Shown: positions 23,557-36,594 of the stretch, one piece after another
Layout of the letters: the number at the start of each line of letters is the position of its first letter
Position numbering within the stretch: the stretch's first letter is position 1
Assembly (NCBI RefSeq): GCF_029227915.1
Contig: NC_079886.1
Location: forward strand, 1,860,001-1,924,000
Reading direction: 5' to 3'
DNA length: 64,000 bases
Source of the DNA: Hydractinia symbiolongicarpus
Lineage: Eukaryota > Cnidaria > Hydrozoa > Anthoathecata > Hydractiniidae
Program-made: the position numbers and the translations under genes
The notes under the pieces: generated by a model
The model's database searches: none
The model's input: the letters and a program-made list of their open reading frames with translations, nothing else
Told to the model about the DNA's origin: nothing

Positions 23557-26500
23557 ATCAAAAATGAAAACATTTTTGAAAACTACAAGTGTCATGCGTT
23601 TTAGTGGTGAAAAAATAATTTAAAAATTCGTTCGGGAAATGAGTTTACTCCCTGGGTACTTTCTTTGTATAATTTTGATTATACGGGCCGAGTCCGGGAT
23701 TTAGGGGAAATCGCGGGTTTTCGTTTGCCGGCGATTAAACTTCATTTATTTAGCGTCTCATCAAAAATGAAAACATTTTTAAAAACTACAAGTCTCATGC
23801 GTTTTAGTGGTGAAAAAATAATTTAAAAAATCGTTCGGGAAATGAGTTTACTCCCTGGGTACTTTCTTTGTATACTTTTGACTATACGGGCCGAGTCTGG
23901 GATTTACGGGAAATCGCGTTATTTTGTTTGCCGGCGATTAAACTTCTTTTATTCAGCGTCTTATCAAAAATGAAAACATTTTTGAAATCTACAAGTGTCA
24001 TGCGTTTTAGTGGTGAAAAAATAATTTAAAAATTCGTTTGGGAAATGAGTTTACTCCCTGGGTACTTTCTTTGTATACTTTTGACCATACGGGCCGAGTC
24101 CGGGATTTACGGGAAATCGCGGGTTTTTGTTTGCCGGCGATTAAACTTCTTTTATTCAGCGTCTCATCAAAAATGAAAATATTTTTGAAAACTACAAGTC
24201 TCATGCGTTTAAGTGGTGAAAAAATAATTTAAAAAATCGTTCAGGAAACGAGTTTACTCCCTGGGTACTTTCTTTGTATACTTTTGACTATACGGGCCGA
24301 GTCTGGGATTTACGGGAAATCGCGGGTTTTTGTTTGCCGGCGATTAAACTTCTTTTATTCAGCGTCTCATCAAAAATGAAAACATTTTTGAAAACTACAA
24401 GTGTCATGCGTTTTAGTGGTGAAAAAATAATTTAGAAATTCGTTCGGGAAATGAGTTTACTCCCTGGGTACTTTCTTTAAATATTTTTGACTATACGGGC
24501 CGAGTACCGGATTTACGGGAAATCGCGGGTTTTCGCTTGCCGGCGATTAAACTTCTTTTATTCAGCGTCTTATCAAAAATGAAAACATTTTTGAAAACTA
24601 CAAGTGTCATGCGTTTTAGTGGTGAAAAAATAATTTAAAAATTCGTTCGGGAAATGAGTTTACTCCCTGGGTACTTTCTTTGTATAATTTTGATTATACG
24701 GGCCGAGTCCGGGATTTAGGGGAAATCGCGGGTTTTCGTTTGCCGGCGATTAAACTTCATTTATTTAGCGTCTCATCAAAAATGAAAACATTTTTAAAAA
24801 CTACAAGTCTCATGCGTTTTAGTGGTGAAAAAATAATTTAAAAAATCGTTCGGGAAATGAGTTTACTCCCTGGGTACTTTCTTTGTATACTTTTCACTAT
24901 ACGGGCCGAGTCTGGGATTTACGGGAAATCGCGTTATTTTGTTTGCCGGCGATTAAACTTCTTTTATTCAGCGTCTTATCAAAAATGAAAACATTTTTGA
25001 AATCTACAAGTGTCATGCGTTTTAGTGGTGAAAAAATAATTTAAAAATTCGTTTGGGAAATGAGTTTACTCCCTGGGTACTTTCTTTGTATACTTTTGAC
25101 CATACGGGCCGAGTCCGGGATTTACGGGAAATCGCGGGTTTTTGTTTGCCGGCGATTAAACTTCTTTTATTCAGCGTCTCATCAAAAATGAAAATATTTT
25201 TGAAAACTACAAGTCTCATGCGTTTAAGTGGTGAAAAAATAATTTAAAAAATCGTTCAGGAAACGAGTTTACTCCCTGGGTACTTTCTTTGTATACTTTT
25301 GACTATACGGGCCGAGTCTGGGATTTACGGGAAATCGCGGGTTTTTGTTTGCCGGCGATTAAACTTCTTTTATTCAGCGTCTCATCAAAAATGAAAACAT
25401 TTTTGAAAACTACAAGTGTCATGCGTTTTAGTGGTGAAAAAATAATTTAAAAATTCGTTCGGGAAATGAGTTTACTCCCTGGGTACTTTCTTTGTATAAT
25501 TTTGATTATACGGGCCGAGTCCGGGATTTAGGGGAAATCGCGGGTTTTTGTTTGCCGGCGATTAAACTTCTTTTATTCAGCGTCTCATCAAAAATGAAAA
25601 CATTTTTGAAAACTACAAGTGTCATGCGTTTTAGTGGTGAAAAAATAATTTAAAAATTCGTTCGGGAAATGAGTTTACTCCCTGGGTACTTTCTTTGTAT
25701 AATTTTGATTATACGGGCCGAGTCCGGGATTTAGGGGAAATCGCGGGTTTTCGTTTGCCGGCGATTAAACTTCATTTATTTAGCGTCTCATCAAAAATGA
25801 AAGCATTTTTAAAAACTACAAGTGTCATGCGTTTTAGTGGTGAAAAAATGATTTAAAAAATCGTTCGGGAAATGAGTTTACTCCCTGGGTACTTTCTTTA
25901 AATATTTTTGACTATACGGGCCGGGTACCGGATTTACGGGAAATCGCGGGTTTTCGCTTGCCGGCGATTAAACTTCTTTTATTCAGCGTCTTATCAAAAA
26001 TGAAAACATTTTTGAAAACTACAAGTGTCATGCGTTTTAGTGGTGAAAAAATAATTTAAAAATTCGTTCGGGAAATGAGTTTACTCCCTGGGTACTTTCT
26101 TTGTATAATTTTGATTATACGGGCCGAGTCCGGGATTTAGGGGAAATCGCGGGTTTTCGTTTGCCGGCGATTAAACTTCATTTATTTAGCGTCTCATCAA
26201 AAATGAAAACATTTTTAAAAACTACAAGTCTCATGCGTTTTAGTGGTGAAAAAATAATTTAAAAAATCGTTCGGGAAATGAGTTTACTCCCTGGGTACTT
26301 TCTTTGTATACTTTTAACTATACGGGCCGAGTCTGGGATTTACGGGAAATCGCGTTATTTTGTTTGCCGGCGATTAAACTTCTTTTATTCAGCGTCTTAT
26401 CAAAAATGAAAACATTTTTGAAATCTACAAGTCTCATGCGTTTTAGTGGTAAAAAAATAGTTTAAAAATTCGTTCAAGAAATGAGTTTACTCCCTGGGTA

Positions 26501-27007
26501 CTTTCTTTATATATTTTTGACTATACGGGCCGAGTACCGGATTTACGGGAAATCGCGGGTTTTCGATTGCCGGCGATTAAACTTCTTTTATTCAGCGTCT
26601 TATCAAAAATGAAAACGTTTTTGAAAACTACAAGTGTCATGCGTTTTAGTGGTGAAAAAATAATTTAAAAATTCGTTTGGGAAATGAGTTTACTCCCTGG
26701 GTACTTTCTTTGTATACTTTTGACCATACGGGCCGAGTCCGGGATTTACGGGAAATCGCGGGTTTTTGTTTGCCGGCGATTAAACTTCTTTTATTCAGCG
26801 TCTCATCAAAAATGAAAATATTTTTGAAAACTACAAGTCTCATGCGTTTAAGTGGTGAAAAAATAATTTAAAAAATCGTTCAGGAAACGAGTTTACTCCC
26901 TGGGTACTTTCTTTGTATACTTTTGACTATACGGGCCGAGTCTGGGATTTACGGGAAATCGCGGGTTTTTGTTTGCCGGCGATTAAACTTCTTTTATTCA
27001 GCGTCTC
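23557..27007 (+). repeat. 17-monomer HOR, copy 1 (3,451 bp)
   Basis: All markers here recur 3,451 bp downstream: tttagaaattcg (24432/27883), tttaaatattt (24476/27927 and 25897/29348), gggccgggtacc (about 25918/29369), ttttaactat (about 26311/29762) and gcgttatttt units. Inside it a 5-monomer (1,015 bp) subunit is itself repeated: 23.58-24.42 kb matches 24.60-25.44 kb. I noticed only isolated substitutions between the two copies, for example ttttcactat at 24893 against ttttgactat at 28344. Confidence 0.88.
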
Positions 27008-30000
27008 ATCAAAAATGAAAACATTTTTGAAAACTACAAGTGTCATGCGTTTTAGTGGTGAAAAAATAATTTAAAAATTCGTTCGGGAAATGAGTTTACT
27101 CCCTGGGTACTTTCTTTGTATAATTTTGATTATACGGGCCGAGTCCGGGATTTAGGGGAAATCGCGGGTTTTCGTTTGCCGGCGATTAAACTTCATTTAT
27201 TTAGCGTCTCATCAAAAATGAAAACATTTTTAAAAACTACAAGTCTCATGCGTTTTAGTGGTGAAAAAATAATTTAAAAAATCGTTCGGGAAATGAGTTT
27301 ACTCCCTGGGTACTTTCTTTGTATACTTTTGACTATACGGGCCGAGTCTGGGATTTACGGGAAATCGCGTTATTTTGTTTGCCGGCGATTAAACTTCTTT
27401 TATTCAGCGTCTTATCAAAAATGAAAACATTTTTGAAATCTACAAGTGTCATGCGTTTTAGTGGTGAAAAAATAATTTAAAAATTCGTTTGGGAAATGAG
27501 TTTACTCCCTGGGTACTTTCTTTGTATACTTTTGACCATACGGGCCGAGTCCGGGATTTACGGGAAATCGCGGGTTTTTGTTTGCCGGCGATTAAACTTC
27601 TTTTATTCAGCGTCTCATCAAAAATGAAAATATTTTTGAAAACTACAAGTCTCATGCGTTTAAGTGGTGAAAAAATAATTTAAAAAATCGTTCAGGAAAC
27701 GAGTTTACTCCCTGGGTACTTTCTTTGTATACTTTTGACTATACGGGCCGAGTCTGGGATTTACGGGAAATCGCGGGTTTTTGTTTGCCGGCGATTAAAC
27801 TTCTTTTATTCAGCGTCTCATCAAAAATGAAAACATTTTTGAAAACTACAAGTGTCATGCGTTTTAGTGGTGAAAAAATAATTTAGAAATTCGTTCGGGA
27901 AATGAGTTTACTCCCTGGGTACTTTCTTTAAATATTTTTGACTATACGGGCCGAGTACCGGATTTACGGGAAATCGCGGGTTTTCGCTTGCCGGCGATTA
28001 AACTTCTTTTATTCAGCGTCTTATCAAAAATGAAAACATTTTTGAAAACTACAAGTGTCATGCGTTTTAGTGGTGAAAAAATAATTTAAAAATTCGTTCG
28101 GGAAATGAGTTTACTCCCTGGGTACTTTCTTTGTATAATTTTGATTATACGGGCCGAGTCCGGGATTTAGGGGAAATCGCGGGTTTTCGTTTGCCGGCGA
28201 TTAAACTTCATTTATTTAGCGTCTCATCAAAAATGAAAACATTTTTAAAAACTACAAGTCTCATGCGTTTTAGTGGTGAAAAAATAATTTAAAAAATCGT
28301 TCGGGAAATGAGTTTACTCCCTGGGTACTTTCTTTGTATACTTTTGACTATACGGGCCGAGTCTGGGATTTACGGGAAATCGCGTTATTTTGTTTGCCGG
28401 CGATTAAACTTCTTTTATTCAGCGTCTTATCAAAAATGAAAACATTTTTGAAATCTACAAGTGTCATGCGTTTTAGTGGTGAAAAAATAATTTAAAAATT
28501 CGTTTGGGAAATGAGTTTACTCCCTGGGTACTTTCTTTGTATACTTTTGACCATACGGGCCGAGTCCGGGATTTACGGGAAATCGCGGGTTTTTGTTTGC
28601 CGGCGATTAAACTTCTTTTATTCAGCGTCTCATCAAAAATGAAAATATTTTTGAAAACTACAAGTCTCATGCGTTTAAGTGGTGAAAAAATAATTTAAAA
28701 AATCGTTCAGGAAACGAGTTTACTCCCTGGGTACTTTCTTTGTATACTTTTGACTATACGGGCCGAGTCTGGGATTTACGGGAAATCGCGGGTTTTTGTT
28801 TGCCGGCGATTAAACTTCTTTTATTCAGCGTCTCATCAAAAATGAAAACATTTTTGAAAACTACAAGTGTCATGCGTTTTAGTGGTGAAAAAATAATTTA
28901 AAAATTCGTTCGGGAAATGAGTTTACTCCCTGGGTACTTTCTTTGTATAATTTTGATTATACGGGCCGAGTCCGGGATTTAGGGGAAATCGCGGGTTTTT
29001 GTTTGCCGGCGATTAAACTTCTTTTATTCAGCGTCTCATCAAAAATGAAAACATTTTTGAAAACTACAAGTGTCATGCGTTTTAGTGGTGAAAAAATAAT
29101 TTAAAAATTCGTTCGGGAAATGAGTTTACTCCCTGGGTACTTTCTTTGTATAATTTTGATTATACGGGCCGAGTCCGGGATTTAGGGGAAATCGCGGGTT
29201 TTCGTTTGCCGGCGATTAAACTTCATTTATTTAGCGTCTCATCAAAAATGAAAGCATTTTTAAAAACTACAAGTGTCATGCGTTTTAGTGGTGAAAAAAT
29301 GATTTAAAAAATCGTTCGGGAAATGAGTTTACTCCCTGGGTACTTTCTTTAAATATTTTTGACTATACGGGCCGGGTACCGGATTTACGGGAAATCGCGG
29401 GTTTTCGCTTGCCGGCGATTAAACTTCTTTTATTCAGCGTCTTATCAAAAATGAAAACATTTTTGAAAACTACAAGTGTCATGCGTTTTAGTGGTGAAAA
29501 AATAATTTAAAAATTCGTTCGGGAAATGAGTTTACTCCCTGGGTACTTTCTTTGTATAATTTTGATTATACGGGCCGAGTCCGGGATTTAGGGGAAATCG
29601 CGGGTTTTCGTTTGCCGGCGATTAAACTTCATTTATTTAGCGTCTCATCAAAAATGAAAACATTTTTAAAAACTACAAGTCTCATGCGTTTTAGTGGTGA
29701 AAAAATAATTTAAAAAATCGTTCGGGAAATGAGTTTACTCCCTGGGTACTTTCTTTGTATACTTTTAACTATACGGGCCGAGTCTGGGATTTACGGGAAA
29801 TCGCGTTATTTTGTTTGCCGGCGATTAAACTTCTTTTATTCAGCGTCTTATCAAAAATGAAAACATTTTTGAAATCTACAAGTCTCATGCGTTTTAGTGG
29901 TAAAAAAATAGTTTAAAAATTCGTTCAAGAAATGAGTTTACTCCCTGGGTACTTTCTTTATATATTTTTGACTATACGGGCCGAGTACCGGATTTACGGG

Positions 30001-30458
30001 AAATCGCGGGTTTTCGATTGCCGGCGATTAAACTTCTTTTATTCAGCGTCTTATCAAAAATGAAAACGTTTTTGAAAACTACAAGTGTCATGCGTTTTAG
30101 TGGTGAAAAAATAATTTAAAAATTCGTTTGGGAAATGAGTTTACTCCCTGGGTACTTTCTTTGTATACTTTTGACCATACGGGCCGAGTCCGGGATTTAC
30201 GGGAAATCGCGGGTTTTTGTTTGCCGGCGATTAAACTTCTTTTATTCAGCGTCTCATCAAAAATGAAAATATTTTTGAAAACTACAAGTCTCATGCGTTT
30301 AAGTGGTGAAAAAATAATTTAAAAAATCGTTCAGGAAACGAGTTTACTCCCTGGGTACTTTCTTTGTATACTTTTGACTATACGGGCCGAGTCTGGGATT
30401 TACGGGAAATCGCGGGTTTTTGTTTGCCGGCGATTAAACTTCTTTTATTCAGCGTCTC
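27008..30458 (+). repeat. 17-monomer HOR, copy 2 (3,451 bp)
   Basis: This is an immediate tandem copy of 23557-27007 with the same monomer order and almost the same bases. The start is placed where the preceding sequence (tctta against tctca, 23553/27004) stops matching. Confidence 0.88.
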
Positions 30459-31722
30459 ATCAAAAATGAAAACATTTTTGAAAACTACAAGTGTCATGCG
30501 TTTTAGTGGTGAAAAAATAATTTAAAAATTCGTTCGGGAAATGAGTTTACTCCCTGGGTACTTTCTTTGTATAATTTTGATTATACGGGCCGAGTCCGGG
30601 ATTTAGGGGAAATCGCGGGTTTTCGTTTGCCGGCGATTAAACTTCATTTATTTAGCGTCTCATCAAAAATGAAAACATTTTTGAAAACTACAAGTCTCAT
30701 GCGTTTTAGTGGTGAAAAAATAATTTAAAAAATCGTTCGGGAAATGAGTTTACTCCCTGGGTACTTTCTTTGTATACTTTTAACTATACGGGCCGAGTCT
30801 GGGATTTACGGGAAATCGCGTTATTTTGTTTGCCGGCGATTAAACTTCTTTTATTCAGCGTCTTATCAAAAATGAAAACATTTTTGAAATCTACAAGTCT
30901 CATGCGTTTTAGTGGTAAAAAAATAGTTTAAAAATTCGTTCAAGAAATGAGTTTACTCCCTGGGTACTTTCTTTATATATTTTTGACTATACGGGCCGAG
31001 TACCGGATTTACGGGAAATCGCGGGTTTTCGATTGCCGGCGATTAAACTTCTTTTATTCAGCGTCTTATCAAAAATGAAAACGTTTTTGAAAACTACAAG
31101 TGTCATGCGTTTTAGTGGTGAAAAAATAATTTAAAAATTCGTTTGGGAAATGAGTTTACTCCCTGGGTACTTTCTTTGTATACTTTTGACCATACGGGCC
31201 GAGTCCGGGATTTACGGGAAATCGCGGGTTTTTGTTTGCCGGCGATTAAACTTCTTTTATTCAGCGTCTCATCAAAAATGAAAACATTTTTGAAAACTAC
31301 AAGTGTCATGCGTTTTAGTGGTGAAAAAATAATTTAAAAATTCGTTCGGGAAATGAGTTTACTCCCTGGGTACTTTCTTTGTATAATTTTGATTATACGG
31401 GCCGAGTCCGGGATTTAGGGGAAATCGCGGGTTTTCGTTTGCCGGCGATTAAACTTCATTTATTTAGCGTCTCATCAAAAATGAAAGCATTTTTAAAAAC
31501 TACAAGTGTCATGCGTTTTAGTGGTGAAAAAATGATTTAAAAAATCGTTCGGGAAATGAGTTTACTCCCTGGGTACTTTCTTTATATATTTTTGACTATA
31601 CGGGCCGAGTACCGGATTTACGGGAAATCGCGGGTTTTCGTTTGCCGGCGATTAAACTTCTTTTATTCAGCGTCTTACCAAAAATGAAAACATTTTTGAA
31701 AACTACAAGTCTCATGCGTTTT
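30459..31722 (+). repeat. Third, partial HOR copy, then a 1,015-bp re-duplication
   Basis: The 3,451-bp match continues for about 300 bp. From around 30770 the sequence instead matches 1,015 bp upstream: ttttaactat at 29763 and 30778, gtggtaaaaaaatagttt, gttcaagaaatgag and aacgtttttg follow in both. So the third unit switches register by recombination. The tract returns to general satellite by 31.5 kb. Confidence 0.75.
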
Positions 31723-32331
31723 AGTGGTGAAAAAATAATTTAAAAAATCGTTTGGGAAATGAGTTTACTCCCTGGGTACTTTCTTTGTATACTTTTGACT
31801 ATACGGGCCGAGTACGGGATTTACGGGAAATCGCGGGTTTTCGTTTGCCGGCGATTAAACTTGTTTTATTTAGCGTCTCATCAAAAATGAAACCATTGTT
31901 GAAAACTACAAGTCTCATGCGTTTTAGTGGTGAAAAAATAATTAAAAAAATCGTTCTGAAAATGAGTTTATTCACAGGGTACTTTCTTTATATACTTTTG
32001 ACTATACGGGCCGAGTACCAGATTTACGGGAAATCGCGGGTTTTTGTTTGCTGGCGATTAAACTTCTTTTATTCAGCGTCTTATCAAAAATGAAAACATT
32101 TTTGAAAACTACAAGTCTCATGCGTTTTAGTGGTGAAAAAATAATTTAAAAAATCGTTCGGGAAATGAGTTTACTCCCTGGGTACTTTCTTTGTATAGTT
32201 TTGAACATACGGGCCGAGTCCGGGATTTACGGGAAATCGCGGGTTTTCGTTTGCCGGCGATTAATCTTCTTTTATTTAGCGTTTCATCAAAAATGAAAAT
32301 ATTTTTGAAAACTACAAGTCTCATGCGTTTA
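31723..32331 (+). repeat. 3-monomer duplication, copy 1 (609 bp)
   Basis: Contains the rare ttcacaggg unit (ttcacaggg at 31971) followed by a gaacatacggg unit (32202). The ttcacaggg unit also occurs at 20806, exactly 55 monomers upstream. Confidence 0.7.
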
Positions 32332-32940
32332 AGTGGTGAAAAAATAATTTAAAAAATCGTTCAGGAAATAAGTTTACTCCCTGGGTACTTTCTTTGTATA
32401 CTTTTGACTATACGGGCCGAGTACGGGATTTACGGGAAATCGCGGGTTTTCGTTTGCCGGCGATTAAACTTGTTTTATTTAGCGTCTCATCAAAAATGAA
32501 AACATTGTTGAAAACTACAAGTCTCATGCGTTTTAGTGGTGAAAAAATAATTAAAAAAATCGTTCTGAAAATGAGTTTATTCACAGGGAACTTTCTTTAT
32601 ATACTTTTGACTATACGGGCCGAGTACCAGATTTACGGGAAATCGCGGGTTTTCGTTTGCCGGCGATTAAACTTCTTTTATTCAGCGACTTATCAAAAAT
32701 GAAAACATTTTTGAAAACTACAAGTCTCATGCGTTTTAGTGGTGAAAAAATAATTTAAAAAATCGTTCGGGAAATGAGTTTACTCCCTGGGTACTTTCTT
32801 TGTATAGTTTTGAACATACGGGCCGAGTCCGGGATTTACGGAAAATCGCGGGTTTTCGTTTGCCGGCGATTAAACTTCTTTTATTTAGCGTTTCATCAAA
32901 AATGAAAACATTTTTGAAAACTACAAGTGTCATGCGTTTT
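32332..32940 (+). repeat. 3-monomer duplication, copy 2 (609 bp)
   Basis: Repeats the previous triplet, with ttcacaggg at 32580 and gaacatacggg at 32811, both 609 bp further on. The longest accidental open frames of the window (102-113 codons) arise here because this unit removes stops in one frame. Confidence 0.7.
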
Positions 32941-33346
32941 AGTGGTGAAAAAATGATTTAAAAAATCGTTCGGAAAATGAGTTTACTCCCTGGGTACTTT
33001 CTTTATATATTTTTGACTATACGGGCCGAGTACCGGATTTACGGGAAATCGCGGGTTTTCGTTTGCCGGCGATTAAACTTCTTTTATTCAGCGTCTTATC
33101 AAAAATGAAAACATTTTTGAAAACTACAAGTCTCATGCGTTTTAGTGATGAAAAAATAATTTAAAAAATCGTTTGGGAAATGAGTTTACTCCCTGGGTAC
33201 TTTCTTTGTATAGTTTTGACCATACGGGCCGAGTCCGGGATTTACGGGAAATCGCGGGCTTTTGTTTGCCGGCGATTAAACTTCTTTTATTCAGCGTCTC
33301 ATCAAAAATGAAAATATTTTTGAAAACTACAAGTCTCATGCGTTTA

Positions 33347-33549
33347 AGTGGTGAAACAATAATTTAAAAAATCGTTCAGGAAATGAGTTTACTCCCTGGG
33401 TACTTTCTTTGTATACTTTTGACTATACGGGCCAAGCCCGGGATTTACAGGAAATCGCGGGTTTTCGTTTGCCGGCGATTAAACTTCTTTTATTCAGCGT
33501 CTCATCAAAAATGAAAACATTTTGAAAAACTACAAGTCTCATGCGTTTT
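33347..33549 (+). repeat. Chimeric monomer: ordinary start, B-type end
   Basis: The left part is ordinary (cgttcaggaaatgag, ctttgtatacttttgactatacggg). The right part has the B bases ccaagcccgggatttacagg. It is reciprocal in layout to the chimera at 9201. Similar units start at 37817 and 38831. Confidence 0.75.
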
Positions 33550-34158
33550 AGTGGTGAAAAAATGATTTAAAAAATCATTCGGGAAATCAGTTTACTCCCT
33601 GGGTACTTTCTTTGTATACTTTTGACTATATGGGACGAGTACGGGATTTACGTGAAATCGCGGGTTTTCGTTTGCCGGCGATTAAACTTCTTTTATTCAG
33701 CGTCTCATCAAAAATGAAAATATTTTTGAAAACTACAAGTCTCATGCGTTTTAGTGGTGAAAAAATAATTTAAAAAATCGATCGGGAAATGAATTTACTC
33801 CCTGGGTACTTTCTTTGCATACTTTTGACTATACGGGCCGAGTGCCGGATTTACGGGAAATCGCGGGTTTTACTTTGCCGGCGATTAAACTTCTTTTATT
33901 TAGCGTCTTATCAAAAATGAGAACATTTTTGAAAACTACAAATCTCATGCGTTTTAGTGGTGAAAAAATAATTTAAAAACTCGTTCAGGAAATGAGTTTA
34001 CTCCTTGAGTACTTTCTTTGTATACTCTTGACTATACGGGCCGAGTACCGGATTTACGGGAAATCGCGGGTTTTCGTTTGCCGGCGATTAAACTTCTTTT
34101 ATTCAGCGTCTTATCAAAAATGAAAACGTTTTTGAAAACTACAAGTCTCATGCGTTTT

Positions 34159-34361
34159 AGTGGTGAAAAAATAATTTGAAAAATCGTTCTGAAAATGAGT
34201 TTACCTACAAGGTACTTTCTTTGTATACATTCGACTATAGGGGCCAAGCCCGGGATTTACAGGAAATCGCGGGTTTTCGTTTGCCGGCGATTAAACTTCT
34301 TTTATTCAGCGCCTAATCAAAAATGAAAATATTTTTGAAAACTACAAGTCTCATCCGTTTT
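34159..34361 (+). repeat. B-type monomer 9
   Basis: It is preceded by a ctccttgagtac...tactcttgac unit and followed by C, alpha and beta. The same order is found at 42077 and, in part, at 53850. Confidence 0.9.
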
Positions 34362-34970
34362 AGTGGTGAAAAAATAATTTAAAAAATCATCCGGGAAATC
34401 AGTTTACTCCCTGGGTACTTTTTTTGTATACTTTTGACTATACGGGCCGAGTACGGGATTTACGGGAAAGCACGGGTTTTCGTTTGCCGGCGATTAAACT
34501 TCTTTTATTCAGCGTCTCATCAAAAATGAAAATATTTTTGAAAACTACAAGTCTCATGCGTTTTAGTGGTGAAAAAATAATTTAAAAAATCGTTCGGGAA
34601 ATGAATTTACTTCCTGGGTACTTTCTTTGTATACTTTTGACTCTGCGGGCCGAGTCCGGGATTTACGGGAAATCGCGTGTTTTCCTTTGCCGGCGATTAA
34701 ACTTCTTTTATTCAGCGTCTCATCAAAAGTGAAAACATTTTTGAAAACTACAAGTCTCATGCGTTTTAGTGGTGAAAAAATAATTTAAAAAATCGTTCGG
34801 GAAATGAGTTTACTCCCTGGGTACTTTCTTTATACACATTCGACTATACGGGCCGAGTACGGGATTTACGGGAAATCGCAGGTTTTCGTTTGCCGGCGAT
34901 TAAACTTCTTTTATTCAGCGTCTCATCAAAAGTGAAAACATTTTTGAAAACTACAAGTCTCATGCGTTTT

Positions 34971-35782
34971 AGTGGTGAAAAAATAATTTAAAAAGTCGTT
35001 CGGGAAATGAATTTACTCCCTGGGTACTTTCTTTGTATACTTTTGACTCTGCGGGCCGAGTCCGGGATTTACGGGAAATCGCGGGTTTTCGTTTGCCGGT
35101 GATTAAACTTCTTTAAGTTAGCGTTTCATCAAAAATGAAAACATTTTTTAAAACTACAAGTCACATGCGTTTTAGTGGTGAAAAAATAATTTAAAAAATC
35201 GTTCGGGAAATGAGTTTACTCCCTGGGTACTTTCTTTATACACATTCGACTATACGGGCCGAGTACGGGATTTACGGGAAATCGCAGGTTTTCGTTTGCC
35301 GGCGATTAACCTTCTTTTATTCAGCGTCTCATCAAAAGTGAAAACATTTTTGAAAACTACAAGTCTCATGCGTTTTAGTGGTGAAAAAATAATTTAAAAA
35401 ATCGTTCGGGAAATGGATTTACTCCCTGGGTACTTTCTTTGTATACTTTTGACTATACAGGCCGAGTACGGGATTTATGGGAAATCGCGTGTTTTCGTTT
35501 GCCGGCAATTAAACTTCTTTTATTTAGCGTCTCATCAAAAATAAAAACATTTTTGAAAACTACAAGTCTCTTGCGTTTTAGTGGTGAAAAAATAATTTAA
35601 AAAATCGTTCGGGAAATGAGTTTACTCCCTGAGTACTTTCTTTGTATACTTTTGACTATACGGGCCGAGTACCGGATTTACGGGAAATCGCGGGTTTTCG
35701 TTTGCCGGCGATTAAACTTCTTTTATTCAGCGTCTTATCAAAAATGAAAACATTTTTGAAAACTACAAGTCTCATGCGTTTT
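34971..35782 (+). repeat. 812-bp HOR alpha-beta-gamma-delta, copy 1
   Basis: The four monomers are: alpha (gactctgcgg, ctttaagttagcg), beta (tttatacacattcg, gcaggtttt), gamma (tatacaggccgag, atttatggg, aaaaataaaaac) and delta (ccctgagtac, gagtaccgg). The same four follow at 35783. Seven such copies occur in the window. Confidence 0.85.
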
Positions 35783-36594
35783 AGTGGTGAAAAAATAATT
35801 TAAAAAGTCGTTCGGGAAATGAATTTACTCCCTGGGTACTTTCTTTGTATACTTTTGACTCTGCGGGCCGAGTCCGGGATTTACGGGAAATCGCGGGTTT
35901 TCGTTTGCCGGCGATTAAACTTCTTTAAGTTAGCGTTTCATCAAAAATGAAAACATTTTTTAAAACTACAAGTCACATGCGTTTTAGTGGTGAAAAAATA
36001 ATTTAAAAAATCGTTCGGGAAATGAGTTTACTCCCTGGGTACTTTCTTTATACACATTCGACTATACGGGCTGAGTACGGGATTTACGGGAAATCGCAGG
36101 TTTTCGTTTGCCGGCGATTAACCTTCTTTTATTCAGCGTCTCATCAAAAGTGAAAACATTTTTGAAAACTACAAGTCTCATGCGTTTTAGTGGTGAAAAA
36201 ATAATTTAAAAAATCGTTCGGGAAATGGATTTACTCCCTGGGTACTTTCTTTGTATACTTTTGACTATACAGGCCGAGTACGGGATTTATGGGAAATCGC
36301 GTGTTTTCGTTTGCCGGCAATTAAACTTCTTTTATTTAGCGTCTCATCAAAAATAAAAACATTTTTGAAAACTACAAGTCTCTTGCGTTTTAGTGGTGAA
36401 AAAATAATTTAAAAAATCGTTCGGGAAATGAGTTTACTCCCTGAGTACTTTCTTTGTATACTTTTGACTACACGGGCCGAGTACCGGATTTACGGGAAAT
36501 CGCGGGTTTTCGTTTGCCGGCGATTAAACTTCTTTTATTCAGCGTCTTATCAAAAATGAAAACATTTTTGAAAACTACAAGTCTCATGAGTTTT
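35783..36594 (+). repeat. 812-bp HOR alpha-beta-gamma-delta, copy 2
   Basis: A direct tandem copy of the preceding unit, with the shared ctttaagttagcg (35111/35923), tcacatgcg and ctcttgcg variants. Delta here ends in catgagtttt. Confidence 0.85.

Noticed and set aside
23557-30458. Transposon or virus-derived origin of the 3,451-bp unit
   Set aside because: It is composed entirely of 203-bp monomers, with no terminal repeats, coding region or target-site duplication.
23557-30766. Assembly artefact as the sole explanation for the near-identical 17-mer copies
   Set aside because: A few real differences separate the copies (for example 24893/28344) and the third copy switches register, which simple false duplication would not give. 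It cannot be fully excluded without reads.
20620-32702. Open frames of 60-113 codons on both strands, many almost identical in translation
   Set aside because: They repeat with the satellite period, occur on both strands of the same monomers, and depend on which subtype removes a stop. The unit length is not a multiple of 3, so frames do not stay open. No start context, codon bias or recognisable domain is seen.
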